The notes: generated by a model not told the origin, from the letters alone. 64,000 nucleotides of DNA from Metabacillus halosaccharovorans (GCF_002019635.1 NZ_KV917371.1:1302001-1366000), one strand, 5' to 3'; positions 34,392-44,384 are shown, numbered from the stretch's first letter. Translations and numbers: made by a program.

Positions 34392-35723
34392 TTATCTTTT
34401 AGGAATGGATTTTTCCGCATTAATATATCCTACTCCATATATATTCTGATCTCTTCCCTTCCAGAAATCTGCGCCATTTTTTAATAACTTTTTAATTTCC
34501 GGTGGTTGTAAGGACGGATTTTGCTGTTTCATTAAGGCAACGACACCAGCACAAATTGGAGTAGCCATAGATGTTCCTGATAACGTAAAGTATGCTTGCC
34601 CAACCCGGTTTGCCCTTTGAAATTTATCCAAATATGAATTAGGTGATCTTACGGAGACAATATTAACACCTGGAGCAACAATATCCGGCTTAACGACTCC
34701 GTAAATAGTTGGACCTCGACTTGAAAAGCCGGCAATCACATCATCACTTTTTGTGCTAGGGGTGTTTCGGTCATCTAATGCTCCAACTGTAATGACTTGA
34801 TCACTAATTCCGGGACTAGAAATTGTTTGACTTTCCGGTCCTTCATTTCCTGCTGCAGCACATACAACAATACCCGCCCGCCATGCAGCTTCAACCATTT
34901 GAACCATAGGATCTCTGTTTTCATTACTGTACGGCTGAGCTGTCGCACCTAGAGACATGCTAAGGATATCAATTTTGTCTGTAGGATTTTGCTCATTGTA
35001 TTGGATACACCATTCCACCCCTTGCATAATTGATTCAAGAGAACCTGATCCTATACTATTTAATACTTTTACACCAACTAAATCAGCTTCAGGAGCCGGG
35101 CCTCTATATTTTCGCGATGAAGCTGATCCATTTCCTGCTACAGCACCTGCACAGTGCGTTCCATGACCATTGTCATCATACGGATCTGTACGGCCATTAA
35201 CAAAATCAACAAAATCGGTAATTCTCCCTTTTAGATCTTCATGCGGATAAATTCCTGTGTCAATAATGGCAATTTTAACTCCTTTTCCGGTTAATACTGT
35301 ATTATTTCTCACAACATTTTTGGCATTTGCAGATTGCACTGCTACATCAAGCAAAGCACGTACTTCACTATTGGAATGGATTCTTTTAATACTATGACAA
35401 GTTGTAAGTAATTCCTCTAACGTATTAGGGGTAAGATCAACACTACTACAAGATATCCTCGGAAAATCCTGTCTAACCTTACTATTAGGGCAATTTTGGA
35501 TTGTTCCTTTCAATTCCTCACAGCCCTTATCATATAGATCCTTTTCAAATTCAACAATAACCGGTAACTTCTTCCCCCTTCTAATAATATCTTCAATGCT
35601 ATTGTGAAAAACAAACGGTGTATATTTTAATGGCTTAAATAGATTTAAAATCTGCTCTCTTAATGGCTGGTCCATCTTGTCTGCATGAGTACGAACCAGT
35701 TGAATCATTGAGTAACCAAACAT
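34392..35723 (-). CDS. aprX: Intracellular subtilisin-like serine protease AprX
   Basis: A 443-residue S8-family protease with no signal peptide, as in B. subtilis AprX (442 residues). Catalytic triad: Asp in IAIIDTGIYPH, His in NGHGTHCAGAVAG, Ser in LSGTSMATPICAG; the oxyanion Asn is in VCAAAGNEGPES. The first ~140 residues are an N-terminal extension starting MFGYSMIQLVR. A stationary-phase role is reported for AprX. Convergent with the siderophore permeases. Confidence 0.92.
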   Translation of the reverse strand: MFGYSMIQLVRTHADKMDQPLREQILNLFKPLKYTPFVFHNSIEDIIRRGKKLPVIVEFEKDLYDKGCEELKGTIQNCPNSKVRQDFPRISCSSVDLTPNTLEELLTTCHSIKRIHSNSEVRALLDVAVQSANAKNVVRNNTVLTGKGVKIAIIDTGIYPHEDLKGRITDFVDFVNGRTDPYDDNGHGTHCAGAVAGNGSASSRKYRGPAPEADLVGVKVLNSIGSGSLESIMQGVEWCIQYNEQNPTDKIDILSMSLGATAQPYSNENRDPMVQMVEAAWRAGIVVCAAAGNEGPESQTISSPGISDQVITVGALDDRNTPSTKSDDVIAGFSSRGPTIYGVVKPDIVAPGVNIVSVRSPNSYLDKFQRANRVGQAYFTLSGTSMATPICAGVVALMKQQNPSLQPPEIKKLLKNGADFWKGRDQNIYGVGYINAEKSIPKR

Positions 35724-35898
35724 TAAAGCACCTCCATATCGTTTAGTAGCAATATATGAAGGGATATTTTAATAGGAACGGTAGATAACCTAGTTCTATT
35801 TAATATAATGATGATTTACTAGATTTCTCATGATTGCTATATCATTTGTTAATCTGTAAAATGAACAACGATACTTTTACTAGAATGGAGAGAATAGC

Positions 35899-36192
35899 AT
35901 GATTCAACGTACAGTTCTATTAAAATTCAGTGAAGAAACAACTCAAGAACAGCTTCAGGAAGTTATCAAACGCTTTAAAGCATTAGAAGAAATATTAACC
36001 GGGATTGTAGAAATTCAAGCAGGATTAAACCTGGCTGAAAAAAGCAAGGAGTATCAAGTCATTCTTATGGTTCGTTTTGAGGATCAAGCTGCATTGGACG
36101 CATATACTGTAAACGAAGATCATCAAGCAGTTGCAGCGTTTATTCGTGAATCTGGCAGACTTGATAGTATTGGGGTAGATATTGAGATTTAA
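35899..36192 (+). CDS. Dabb-family (stress-responsive alpha/beta barrel) protein
   Basis: A 97-residue protein of the dimeric alpha+beta barrel (Dabb) family. It starts MIQRTVLLKFSEETTQEQL and has the typical VILMVRFEDQAALDAYTVNEDHQAV segment. Cytoplasmic, probably dimeric. Function is unknown; homologues are often stress-induced. ATGGAGAGA lies upstream. Single gene. Confidence 0.82.
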   Translation: MIQRTVLLKFSEETTQEQLQEVIKRFKALEEILTGIVEIQAGLNLAEKSKEYQVILMVRFEDQAALDAYTVNEDHQAVAAFIRESGRLDSIGVDIEI

Positions 36193-36257
36193 GTTTGCTT
36201 GTGGAGGGTGCTATATTGTGCCCCTCTTATTTTTTATCTTTTATTGTATTTGAAGTA

Positions 36258-36345
36258 CTTTCATCACCTCTTTATGAAAGAAAGATGTTCCTTCATTAAA
36301 TGCATTCCTCTTTGTCTCTCATCACCTCTATGAAAGACATTTCCA
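36258..36345 (+). repeat. Related hairpin repeats (CTTTCATCACCTCT..ATGAAAG)
   Basis: Two hairpin units: CTTTCAT-CACCTCTT-TATGAAAG near 36260-36281 and GTCTCTCAT-CACCTCT-ATGAAAGAC at 36316-36340, about 58 bases apart. Both loop and arms resemble the 52-base array at 18542-18755, so they look like members of the same family. The rest of the 36193-36455 gap shows nothing clear. Confidence 0.65.
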
Positions 36346-36467
36346 CGCTAAAAATGCACACTACTTTGTTATTAACCCCCTCACTAAAAGCAATAATAAT
36401 AGAAAAAAGGAATTTTTTACTATAAACTTTACCTATTAGATAAATATATGTCAGTGTGGTGAAAGTA

Positions 36468-37160
36468 GTGTTTAAAATATTGTTAATTGAGGATGATCGG
36501 TCTTTATTTCACGAGGTCAAAGAGCGGTTGGCCGGATGGTCATATGATGTGGAAGGAATTCATGATTTTAATAAGGTTATGCAGGAGTTCACTGATCATA
36601 AGCCTGATCTTGTCATCATTGATATTCAATTGCCCAAGTTTGATGGATTTCATTGGTGTCGATTGATTCGAAGTGTTTCAAAGGTTCCTATTATCTTTTT
36701 ATCGTCACGAGATCATCCGACTGATATGGTTATGTCCATGCAGCTTGGGGCAGATGATTTTGTTCAAAAGCCCTTTCACTTCGATGTTCTCATTGCAAAA
36801 ATACAGGCTATTTTACGTCGCGTGTATGACTATAGTACAGAACAAACGAATGTGAAAACATGGTGTAATGCTACTATTGATTTCGAAAAAAACACAATAT
36901 TCAATGATGCCGGAACAATTGAATTAACCAAAAATGAGATGTTTATTTTAAAGCTTCTTATTCAACATAAAAACAATATCGTCAGCCGGGAAAACATCAT
37001 TAACAGTTTATGGGATGATAAACGATTTGTAAGTGATAATACATTAACCGTCAATGTCAATCGACTTCGAAAACGGTTGGATGAGATTGGATTAGGACAG
37101 AATATAGAAACAAAGGTAGGACAAGGCTATCGTGCGATTGAAGAGGACATCTATGATTAA
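36468..37160 (+). CDS. bceR: BceR-type response regulator (OmpR family)
   Basis: A ~230-residue regulator. Receiver domain with acidic pocket IEDD, phospho-acceptor Asp in DLVIIDIQLPKFDG and Lys in DDFVQKPF; winged-helix output domain from about residue 130 (LTKNEMFILKLL). The GTG at 36468 follows GTGGTGAA closely and gives the compact Bce length. It would activate the bceAB-type transporter genes downstream. It overlaps the kinase gene by 8 bases. Confidence 0.88.
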   Translation: MFKILLIEDDRSLFHEVKERLAGWSYDVEGIHDFNKVMQEFTDHKPDLVIIDIQLPKFDGFHWCRLIRSVSKVPIIFLSSRDHPTDMVMSMQLGADDFVQKPFHFDVLIAKIQAILRRVYDYSTEQTNVKTWCNATIDFEKNTIFNDAGTIELTKNEMFILKLLIQHKNNIVSRENIINSLWDDKRFVSDNTLTVNVNRLRKRLDEIGLGQNIETKVGQGYRAIEEDIYD

Positions 37161-38157
37161 AGAGTTTTTAATCGAGAGAATTAGTTGGATCCTGTTCATC
37201 TTTGCCACGCAGCTTCTCATCCTGTTTGTTGCTTATCTTGATCCTGTACTAACACTTAAACCCATCCTTTATATTGTCTTTATTATTACATTACTTTTTA
37301 TGATTTTTCTCATTTTCCGATACAACAAGGAAACGAAATTTTATAAATTGTTAAAAGAAAGGGAAAATAACTTTGATTCAACAGATTTACCCAATCCTGA
37401 AACACCTTTTGAGGAAATCATTACTACAAGCAGTACCGAACAAACAGAAAGATTAAAACAATTAGCTTCTCAAAACAAAATAATTCTTGAGCAGGAAAAA
37501 GATGAGCTCCTGTCATGGATTCATGAAGTCAAAACACCGTTAACAGCTATGCACTTAATTTTTGACAGGATTGAAGATCCAAAACTCAAGTCAGATGTAA
37601 CGTATGAGTGGCTAAGAATTCATTTATTACTGGATCAGCAGCTTCACCAAAAAAGAATAAGTTTTATCGAAAATGACTTACATATAGAAAAAACAAATTT
37701 AGAGCAGTTACTTTTTGATGAAATCAAGACTTTACAAACCTGGTGTATACAAAAAAGGATAGGTTTTGATCTTAAATTAAATACAACTGAAGTGTTAACA
37801 GATGCAAAGTGGCTTGCCTTTATAATAAGACAGCTTTTAACAAATGCTGTTAAGTATAGTGAAGACTCAGATATTACCGTAAAAAGTCTAACTAAAAACA
37901 ATCAAGTCATCCTACAAATATCTGACTCCGGCCGAGGCATTGACCCAAAAGATATTTCACGTATATTTGACAAAGGCTTTACTTCTACTACCAATCATTC
38001 TGATCAATCCTCTACTGGAATGGGCTTATATTTAGCTAAAAAGGTGGCCCAAACCTTGCATATTCATATAGAGGTAGAGTCAACATTATATGTTGGGACA
38101 ACCTTTACATTGATCTTTTCAAAGAGAAATGAATTTATAGATGTGATGGGCATGTGA
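37153..38157 (+). CDS. bceS: BceS-type intramembrane-sensing histidine kinase
   Basis: A 334-residue kinase. Two N-terminal membrane helices (about residues 10-58) are separated by only a few residues, so it has no extracellular sensor. The phospho-acceptor His is in LSWIHEVKTPLTAM, and the ATPase domain has NAVKYS, DSGRGIDPKDI and STGMGLYLAK. This is the intramembrane-sensing class, which detects antibiotic through flux of the partner ABC transporter. Length equals B. subtilis BceS. The start overlaps the end of bceR. Confidence 0.9.
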   Translation: MIKEFLIERISWILFIFATQLLILFVAYLDPVLTLKPILYIVFIITLLFMIFLIFRYNKETKFYKLLKERENNFDSTDLPNPETPFEEIITTSSTEQTERLKQLASQNKIILEQEKDELLSWIHEVKTPLTAMHLIFDRIEDPKLKSDVTYEWLRIHLLLDQQLHQKRISFIENDLHIEKTNLEQLLFDEIKTLQTWCIQKRIGFDLKLNTTEVLTDAKWLAFIIRQLLTNAVKYSEDSDITVKSLTKNNQVILQISDSGRGIDPKDISRIFDKGFTSTTNHSDQSSTGMGLYLAKKVAQTLHIHIEVESTLYVGTTFTLIFSKRNEFIDVMGM

Positions 38158-38179
38158 CAACATTGTCACATGCTTTTTT
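38150..38179 (+). terminator. Terminator of bceRS, containing a BceR-type operator pattern
   Basis: Perfect 11-base stem GCATGTGACAA/TTGTCACATGC with loop CA and TTTTTTA after it; it covers the bceS stop codon. The centre TGACA-ACAT-TGTCA (38155-38168) fits TNACA-N4-TGTNA, the pattern described for BceR-like regulators. Confidence 0.75.
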
Positions 38180-38261
38180 ATTTTGTTAGCTTAATCGAAG
38201 GAAATGGTTTCTCTCCCTTTTTATAATGAAAGTATCATTTTTCAGATAAGGAGTTTTTACA

Positions 38262-39023
38262 ATGAAAGTATTAGAAGCTACGAAAATTCATAAAAGCTTT
38301 GGAAATAAGTTCAATAAACAGGAAGTGTTAAAGGGAATAGATATTAGTATTGAAGAAGGGGAATTTGTCAGCATCATGGGTGCTTCAGGATCTGGAAAAA
38401 CAACCTTACTTAATGTTCTTTCATCAATTGACCGTGTGAGTGATGGCACAATTTTCATACAAGGAAAAGAAATGACAAAATTGAAAGAGAAGCAATTGGC
38501 TGAATTTCGGAAGCATCATCTTGGATTTATCTTTCAGGAATATAACCTGCTCGACACTTTAACAGTGAAGGAAAATATACTATTGCCTTTATCAATTACA
38601 AAAACTCCACGAAAAGAAGCAAATGAAAAGTTTGAAGCTTTAGCTACACAACTTGGAATTCATGAACTGCATAACAAATATCCAAATGAAATCTCCGGCG
38701 GACAAAAACAACGTACATCTGCTGCAAGGGCATTTGTTCACAATCCTAGTATTATTTTTGCTGATGAGCCTACGGGTGCACTTGATTCAAAATCTGCTTC
38801 AGATTTATTGCAAAAGCTAAGTGAGTTAAATCAAAAACGTAAAGCAACGATCGTAATGGTTACACATGATCCAACTGCAGCAAGCTTTTGTCACAGAGTT
38901 ATCTTTATTAAAGACGGTCAAATTTACACACAATTGCATAAAGGTGTCCAGGAAAGACAGGAGTTTTTTAAAGACATTATAAAAACCCAAGGTGTTCTAG
39001 GCGGTGTACAATATGAGCACTAA
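38262..39023 (+). CDS. bceA: BceA-type ABC transporter ATP-binding protein
   Basis: A 253-residue ATPase of the MacB/LolD-like class. Walker [19 protein letters not shown], signature [13 protein letters not shown], Walker [15 protein letters not shown]. It energises the BceB permease in resistance to peptide antibiotics that target lipid II cycle intermediates (bacitracin-like). TATAAT lies at 38222-38227 with no good -35, fitting activator-dependent transcription. AAGGAG precedes the ATG. Confidence 0.92.
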   Translation: MKVLEATKIHKSFGNKFNKQEVLKGIDISIEEGEFVSIMGASGSGKTTLLNVLSSIDRVSDGTIFIQGKEMTKLKEKQLAEFRKHHLGFIFQEYNLLDTLTVKENILLPLSITKTPRKEANEKFEALATQLGIHELHNKYPNEISGGQKQRTSAARAFVHNPSIIFADEPTGALDSKSASDLLQKLSELNQKRKATIVMVTHDPTAASFCHRVIFIKDGQIYTQLHKGVQERQEFFKDIIKTQGVLGGVQYEH

Positions 39024-40959
39024 TCAATTAATTGTTCGGAACTTAAAGAAAAATATTAAAAATTACTCTCTCTATGCATTTGCCTTAATCTTCACGGTTG
39101 CTCTATACTTTGCATTTGTTACTTTACAGTATGATCCTGCTATGGATGCTGCAAAAGGATCTATTAAAGGTGGAGCCGCTATTAAATCGGCTTCGATTCT
39201 ACTTGTTGCCATTGTCGGTGTTTTTCTCTTGTATGCAAACACCATCTTTATCAAAAGGCGGAGTAAAGAAATTGGTTTATTTCAATTAATCGGAATGACC
39301 AAACAAGAGATCTTTCGTATTTTGAGTTTTGAAAATATCATTCTATATTTTAGTTCATTAATTGTCGGGATCTTTGTTGGATTTTCCTTTTCAAAACTGA
39401 TTACGCTAATCTTATTTAAGGTTACTGCTGTAGAAAGCGTCGCAACTCTTCGCTTTTCCACACAGGCCTTTATCCAAACAGTCATTGTCTTTAGTGCGAT
39501 TTATCTTGTCATTATGACAATGAATTTTCTTTTTATAAGAAAACAGAGCATTTTATCCCTGTTTAGAGTGAAGTCATCATCAGAGGAGAAAGTAAAAAAG
39601 ATCTCTGTAGTGGAAATCTTAATTGGAGTTCTTGGATTAACCCTTATTATTTCGGGCTATTATGTCTCATCGAAATTATTTGGTGGAGATTTCACATCAA
39701 TGACAGCACTGTTTTTAGCTATGGTGTTTATCCTTGGTTCCGTTATTATTGGAACTTACCTATTTTACAAAGGCACTGTTCGTTTTCTTGCCAATGTGAT
39801 ACGCAAGAAAAAACAAGGATATCTTAATATCCATGAAGTGTTGTCTCTTTCTTCTATTATGTTTCGTATGAAATCAAATGCCATGCTCTTAACGATCATT
39901 ACAACCGTTTCTGCTCTTGCAATTGGACTGTTGTCACTAAGCTATATCTCATATTACTCAGCTGATCAGCAAGCAATTAATAGTGTTCCTGACGACTTTT
40001 CCTTTACAATTGAAGAAGATGCAGAGCAATTTAAACAAAAATTAACAGAGGAAAATATAGAGTATCAAGAAACAGTCATTCCTGTTCTTCAAGCTAATGT
40101 AAATGTGAAAAATATAATGAATACGAAGCTTGAGGGATTAAATACTGATCCAAACTCAATGCAAATGCCTGTTGTTAGTGATGAACATATTGATGGTATT
40201 GATGTTTCAGCTGATGAAACTATTTTCACAGGATATAATGACCTGCTCCAAAAATTTATGGGCTTGAAAGACTCAGGTGAGATTGTATTTGTCGGCGGCA
40301 AAGAGGTTATCAACCAACATTACTTAGGCTTAGAGAAACACTATCCTATTTCTTGGTACTTCACTAGTGGCGGAATACCAACTGCTATTGTTGATGAATC
40401 TACATTTCAACTTTTAGAAAAAGACCTTGTTCAAGATATCCAAAAAGAATCGAACCTATATATCGGAATTAGTTTAATAAATGAAGACGATATTCAAGCA
40501 GCAAATGATATCTTTAAAGACTTAGGATTTAACGAAAGTTCAGTTCATGATTCACAGCTTAATATGAGCAACAATCAGAAAAATTCAATGGGTCTTGTTA
40601 TGTTCATCGTAGGCTTCTTAGGTTTAACCTTCCTCATCACATCCGGATGTATCCTTTACTTCAAGCAGATGGACGAAAGTGAGGATGAAAAACCAAATTA
40701 TACAATCTTACGAAAGCTTGGCTTTACTCAAACTGACCTACTTAAAGGGATTCAGGTAAAACAGGTTTATAACTTCGGTATTCCACTAATCATTGGCCTT
40801 CTGCATAGCTACTTTGCCGTACAATCAGGCTGGTTCTTATTCGGAACAGAGGTTTGGACACCAATGTTAATTGTCATGGGGCTATACACAGTCTTGTATT
40901 CTATCTTTGCAGTTCTATCTGTTATGTATGATAAAAATATCATTAAGAGTGCTTTATAA
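39013..40959 (+). CDS. bceB: BceB-type ABC transporter permease
   Basis: A ~648-residue permease with ten expected membrane helices and a large extracellular domain (about residues 310-520) between helices VII and VIII, the hallmark of Bce-type transporters. That domain is thought to bind the antibiotic-lipid complex and to signal to BceS. The conserved N-terminal segment [27 protein letters not shown] is present. ATG 39013 overlaps bceA by 11 bases. Length is equal to B. subtilis BceB within a few residues. Confidence 0.92.
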   Translation: MSTNQLIVRNLKKNIKNYSLYAFALIFTVALYFAFVTLQYDPAMDAAKGSIKGGAAIKSASILLVAIVGVFLLYANTIFIKRRSKEIGLFQLIGMTKQEIFRILSFENIILYFSSLIVGIFVGFSFSKLITLILFKVTAVESVATLRFSTQAFIQTVIVFSAIYLVIMTMNFLFIRKQSILSLFRVKSSSEEKVKKISVVEILIGVLGLTLIISGYYVSSKLFGGDFTSMTALFLAMVFILGSVIIGTYLFYKGTVRFLANVIRKKKQGYLNIHEVLSLSSIMFRMKSNAMLLTIITTVSALAIGLLSLSYISYYSADQQAINSVPDDFSFTIEEDAEQFKQKLTEENIEYQETVIPVLQANVNVKNIMNTKLEGLNTDPNSMQMPVVSDEHIDGIDVSADETIFTGYNDLLQKFMGLKDSGEIVFVGGKEVINQHYLGLEKHYPISWYFTSGGIPTAIVDESTFQLLEKDLVQDIQKESNLYIGISLINEDDIQAANDIFKDLGFNESSVHDSQLNMSNNQKNSMGLVMFIVGFLGLTFLITSGCILYFKQMDESEDEKPNYTILRKLGFTQTDLLKGIQVKQVYNFGIPLIIGLLHSYFAVQSGWFLFGTEVWTPMLIVMGLYTVLYSIFAVLSVMYDKNIIKSAL

Positions 40960-40966
40960 ACATTAT

Positions 40967-40990
40967 AAAGGGGACAATGTCCTCTTTTTT
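40967..40990 (+). terminator. Terminator of bceAB
   Basis: Arms AAAGGGGAC and GTCCTCTTT with a 3-base loop, then TTTG. Confidence 0.75.
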
Positions 40991-41041
40991 GATTTTTTAA
41001 AAAATAGTAGATTTATTACTCACCTACTAGAAAGACACTGA

Positions 41042-41067
41042 TATAATAGATATGTTAAGCGCTTACT
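41042..41067 (+). promoter_or_regulatory. -10 box and cre-like palindrome before GH43 gene
   Basis: TATAAT at 41042-41047, then GTTAAGCGCTTACT (41054-41067), whose core TTAAGCGCTTA matches the LacI/CcpA half-site pattern (11 of 14 to TGWAANCGNTNWCA). It is placed at the likely transcription start, so a repressor or CcpA could block initiation. Confidence 0.55.
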
Positions 41068-41093
41068 AATCTTTCTATATAAGGGGTAATCGA

Positions 41094-42077
41094 ATGGAAA
41101 CGAAAACAAAGCCAAATAAACCGATTGTGGAACATATTTTCACAGCAGATCCATCAGCACATGTATTTGAGGGAAAACTGTATATTTATCCGTCCCATGA
41201 CCTTGATCATGACGAACCATCGAATGATAATGGAGATCAGTATAAAATGGAGGATTATCATGTTCTTTCAATGGACAATTTTGATTCTCCATGTGTTGAT
41301 CATGGTGAAGTTCTTCATCTAAAGGATATTCCATGGGCAAAGAAACAGCTTTGGGCACCTGACGCTGCTTATAAAAACAACACCTATTATTTATTTTTCC
41401 CAGCACGGGATCAAAATGAAATCTTCAGACTTGGTGTAGCGACAAGCGAAAATCCAGCAGGTCCTTTCACACCACAAGAAAACTACATACCTGGCAGCTT
41501 TAGTATAGATCCTGCTGTTTTGGTAGATGACGACAACAAAGCTTATGTTTATTTTGGCGGTCTTTGGGGTGGCCAGCTCGAAAAGTGGAAAACAGGTACA
41601 TTTGATCCAAATGGCAAAGAACCGGCTGCAGATGAGCCAGCACTTGGGCCAATTGTAGCTGAATTATCAGAAGATATGCTTTCCTTTGAAGGAAAACCTC
41701 AAGAGATTTCAATTGTTGATGAAAATGGAGATCCAATTTTAGCCGGTGATGAAGATAGACGATTTTTTGAAGGAGCTTGGGTCCATAAATATAATGGTTA
41801 TTACTACCTCTCTTACTCAACAGGTACAACTCATTATATTGTGTATGCCATGAGTAAAAACCCACAAGGTCCTTTCGTCTATAAAGGAAAAATTCTTACT
41901 CCTGTAATCGGCTGGACAACACACCATTCCATTGTTCAATTTGAGGATAAGTGGTATTTGTTCTATCATGATTCTTCATTATCAGATGGTGTGAACCATA
42001 AACGAAGTGTGAAATATGCTGAGCTGCATTATAACGAAGATGGTACCATTCAGACGATTGATCCATACGAAAAGTAA
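41094..42077 (+). CDS. Intracellular glycoside hydrolase family 43 protein
   Basis: A 327-residue five-bladed beta-propeller glycosidase. Candidate catalytic residues: general base Asp in FTADPSAHVF, pKa-modulating Asp in FSIDPAVLVDD, and acid Glu in RRFFEGAWVHKYNG. No signal peptide, so it acts on imported oligosaccharides. GH43 members are mostly beta-xylosidases or alpha-arabinofuranosidases; which one cannot be read here. No transporter or sugar regulator is adjacent, but a cre-like site lies in front. AAGGGG precedes the ATG. Confidence 0.85.
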   Translation: METKTKPNKPIVEHIFTADPSAHVFEGKLYIYPSHDLDHDEPSNDNGDQYKMEDYHVLSMDNFDSPCVDHGEVLHLKDIPWAKKQLWAPDAAYKNNTYYLFFPARDQNEIFRLGVATSENPAGPFTPQENYIPGSFSIDPAVLVDDDNKAYVYFGGLWGGQLEKWKTGTFDPNGKEPAADEPALGPIVAELSEDMLSFEGKPQEISIVDENGDPILAGDEDRRFFEGAWVHKYNGYYYLSYSTGTTHYIVYAMSKNPQGPFVYKGKILTPVIGWTTHHSIVQFEDKWYLFYHDSSLSDGVNHKRSVKYAELHYNEDGTIQTIDPYEK

Positions 42078-42088
42078 AAATGCGTAAA

Positions 42089-42118
42089 AAAGAGTAGGGA
42101 TTAAACTCCCTACTCTTT
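42089..42118. terminator. Bidirectional terminator, GH43 / DUF4353 lipoprotein
   Basis: Perfect 12-base stem AAAGAGTAGGGA/TCCCTACTCTTT with a 6-base loop, between convergent genes. Confidence 0.88.
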
Positions 42119-42125
42119 GCTTTGT

Positions 42126-44219
42126 TTATTGTTCTGTTGGCGGTGTACCTCTTTGGGGCATCTCTATACCAAGCTCTTTCAGCTGTTCTTGAGCTTCTTC
42201 CTGCGTTATTGTGCCATTTCTTTGTTGCTCCATAATTTCCTGCATTTTTTGTCTTGTCTCCTCATCTAAATCAGAAAACATATCATCTCGATTTCCCATA
42301 TCAGGTCTGGCTTGATCACCACTTCCAGGTGCTCCACCTCCTCCAGGGCCATTAGCAGCTGCTTCTGTTACACCGGACTCATTTAACCATGTGACAGTTT
42401 CAGAGATGGTAAAGTCTATTACCTTTGTTCCACCTTCAGCATTTCCGTCTGCGTATAGGCCGTCTGCTTCCTCTCCGGTTGATGTTCCTCCAGAATTAAG
42501 CGTATATGAAGCATCTTTTGTTAATTCAGGTGAGCTAATAAAGACCGATTGATAGTCTTTAGCTGGTGTGAAGCTTACTATATTTTTTCCATCACTATCT
42601 TCAAGATGAATCATTGTACCAGCTGACTGTATTTCAGGATAAGTCATTAAGACACCTGTCTGTGAAGAGTCTTCAGAATGTGATTGGCTCATACCTGAGC
42701 TTCCTACGGCTACAATGAAACCACCTGTTATGTTAAAGCTACTATCGTAATCCAGCGAACCGTTCATATTTTGTGTTGGACCATTGACGATCACAATTCC
42801 ATCTGTCATGGAAATTGAACCATTGGAATCCAGTCCATCACCTTCCGCATTTACAGATATATAACCGCCATTTATTTGTAATGTCCCACTACCTTCAGTA
42901 GCAGCTGCAGGCATATCCATACCTGAAGCATCATTTCCTCCGGCAACATTAAATCCATCATCACTTGATATAAGCTGAATTTCACCGTCTTCTATCGTAA
43001 TGTTTTTTCCTTCAATTCCTTCATAACTTTTTGTGATGTCGATATTGCCACCTGTTGTAGCAACAGATGAATCAGCGTGAACTCCATCATCACCGGTAGA
43101 GATCGTAAATTCACCACCTGCTAATGTAACATGTTGATTACTGTGGACTGCATCATCCTCAGAATCAATCGTAAAGTTTCCTCCACCTATTGCAATATCA
43201 ACAGATGCTTTTAATCCTTTATAGCTTTCAGATTCTGTTGCAGTTGTTGTGGCAGCTGTACTTATCTCTTGTCCTGGCATTCTTTCTTCATGATTACTAA
43301 TCGTTTCAGGACTTCCTTCTCCTGATTTAATTGTATACGTACCATCCGTTATCCATAATGATGCAATGGATTGAATAGCATCGTTTCCAGATGTAATATC
43401 AAATGTTCCACCTTCAAGTGCAATAGTTCCTTTTGACGTATCTTTATCATTTGTCGACTTGATTCCATCTCCACCTGCTTCAATCTGTATTGTTCCCTCT
43501 TTTACTGCAACAAGATCTCTTCCCATGATTCCATCATCAACTGCATGAACGTTTATTGTTCCACCAGTAATTTTCAACTTATCTTTACTTGCAATTCCAT
43601 TATTGTAATTTCCTTGAACAATTAACGTTCCTGTTCCATTGATTGTAAGATCATCTTTACTGAAAATCGCTGCATTCGGCTCATCTTCAGATGAATCTTC
43701 ATAAACATACTGCTCTGCATCACTGACGGTATTTTCTGTACCTTTCACAAGTGAAATTGTTGCTTTTTCTGCATTCATCACATAAATAGCTGAACTTGTT
43801 GAGGATTGAATGTCCACTCCATTTAAGATCAGTTTTACGGTATTTTTGTCTTCCGCGTCTACAACAATTTGTCCATTATCCAATTGCCCATTCAACACAT
43901 AAGTACCACCTGTTTTTATTGTTAGCACATTATTATCAAAAAGAACCGCAGCTGATGAATCAAAGGTTGCCTCTGTTCCATTTAATTCAATGTACGTTGG
44001 ATCCTCGTTTTCCCAATCTGTATAGCTATCATCCTCTTTATAGGAAACAGTCTCACTGACTAGTTTACTTACATCTGTATTCACTAATGTACTGGTACCC
44101 GCTGTTTCTGCTTCTGTCTCACTTGTGACAGTTGTCGTGTCATTATTTGTACATGCAAATAACAAGGTTGTACTTAATAAAGTTGCAGCTAATTTATAAT
44201 AAGTTGATCTTTTTTTCAT
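42126..44219 (-). CDS. Lipoprotein with carbohydrate-binding-like (DUF4353) beta-helix repeats
   Basis: A 697-residue lipoprotein: lipobox LLFAC with Cys23, Thr/Glu-rich linker to about residue 60, then a long body rich in ~20-25 residue repeats of form GGxxxIxxxDDGIxxx. Examples are GGTINVHAVDDGIMG, GGTFDITSGNDAIQS, GGNFTIDSEDDAVHS, GGEFTISTGDDGVHA and GGYISVNAEGDGLDS. This looks like a right-handed beta-helix with an Asp-Asp-Gly ladder. The C-terminal ~70 residues are Gly-rich then helical. NCBI-style naming would be carbohydrate-binding domain-containing protein (DUF4353). Its promoter matches that of the VTC gene. Confidence 0.82.
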   Translation of the reverse strand: MKKRSTYYKLAATLLSTTLLFACTNNDTTTVTSETEAETAGTSTLVNTDVSKLVSETVSYKEDDSYTDWENEDPTYIELNGTEATFDSSAAVLFDNNVLTIKTGGTYVLNGQLDNGQIVVDAEDKNTVKLILNGVDIQSSTSSAIYVMNAEKATISLVKGTENTVSDAEQYVYEDSSEDEPNAAIFSKDDLTINGTGTLIVQGNYNNGIASKDKLKITGGTINVHAVDDGIMGRDLVAVKEGTIQIEAGGDGIKSTNDKDTSKGTIALEGGTFDITSGNDAIQSIASLWITDGTYTIKSGEGSPETISNHEERMPGQEISTAATTTATESESYKGLKASVDIAIGGGNFTIDSEDDAVHSNQHVTLAGGEFTISTGDDGVHADSSVATTGGNIDITKSYEGIEGKNITIEDGEIQLISSDDGFNVAGGNDASGMDMPAAATEGSGTLQINGGYISVNAEGDGLDSNGSISMTDGIVIVNGPTQNMNGSLDYDSSFNITGGFIVAVGSSGMSQSHSEDSSQTGVLMTYPEIQSAGTMIHLEDSDGKNIVSFTPAKDYQSVFISSPELTKDASYTLNSGGTSTGEEADGLYADGNAEGGTKVIDFTISETVTWLNESGVTEAAANGPGGGGAPGSGDQARPDMGNRDDMFSDLDEETRQKMQEIMEQQRNGTITQEEAQEQLKELGIEMPQRGTPPTEQ

Positions 44220-44267
44220 ACCTTCATCTCCTTCTCTCTCTATACGTGTTGTTCCCTTGTGAGTAAC

Positions 44268-44300
44268 ATTATTAAGTACGAACCTTAATAAAACCTTAAA
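44268..44300 (-). promoter_or_regulatory. Shared promoter element A (lipoprotein gene)
   Basis: On the minus strand TTTAAGGTT (44300-44292), 2 bases, ATTAAGGTT (44289-44281), 6 bases, TAATAAT (44274-44268). It is 28/33 identical to 46657-46689. An 11-base direct repeat next to a -10 box is the usual site for an OmpR-family regulator. Confidence 0.75.
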
Positions 44301-44384
44301 AATACCTTTTCAAAAAAATTTTGCATTTCAACTAAATTTGGATCTATAATCAAATCTATTCTTAGTTTTTATAAAATGATTTTC

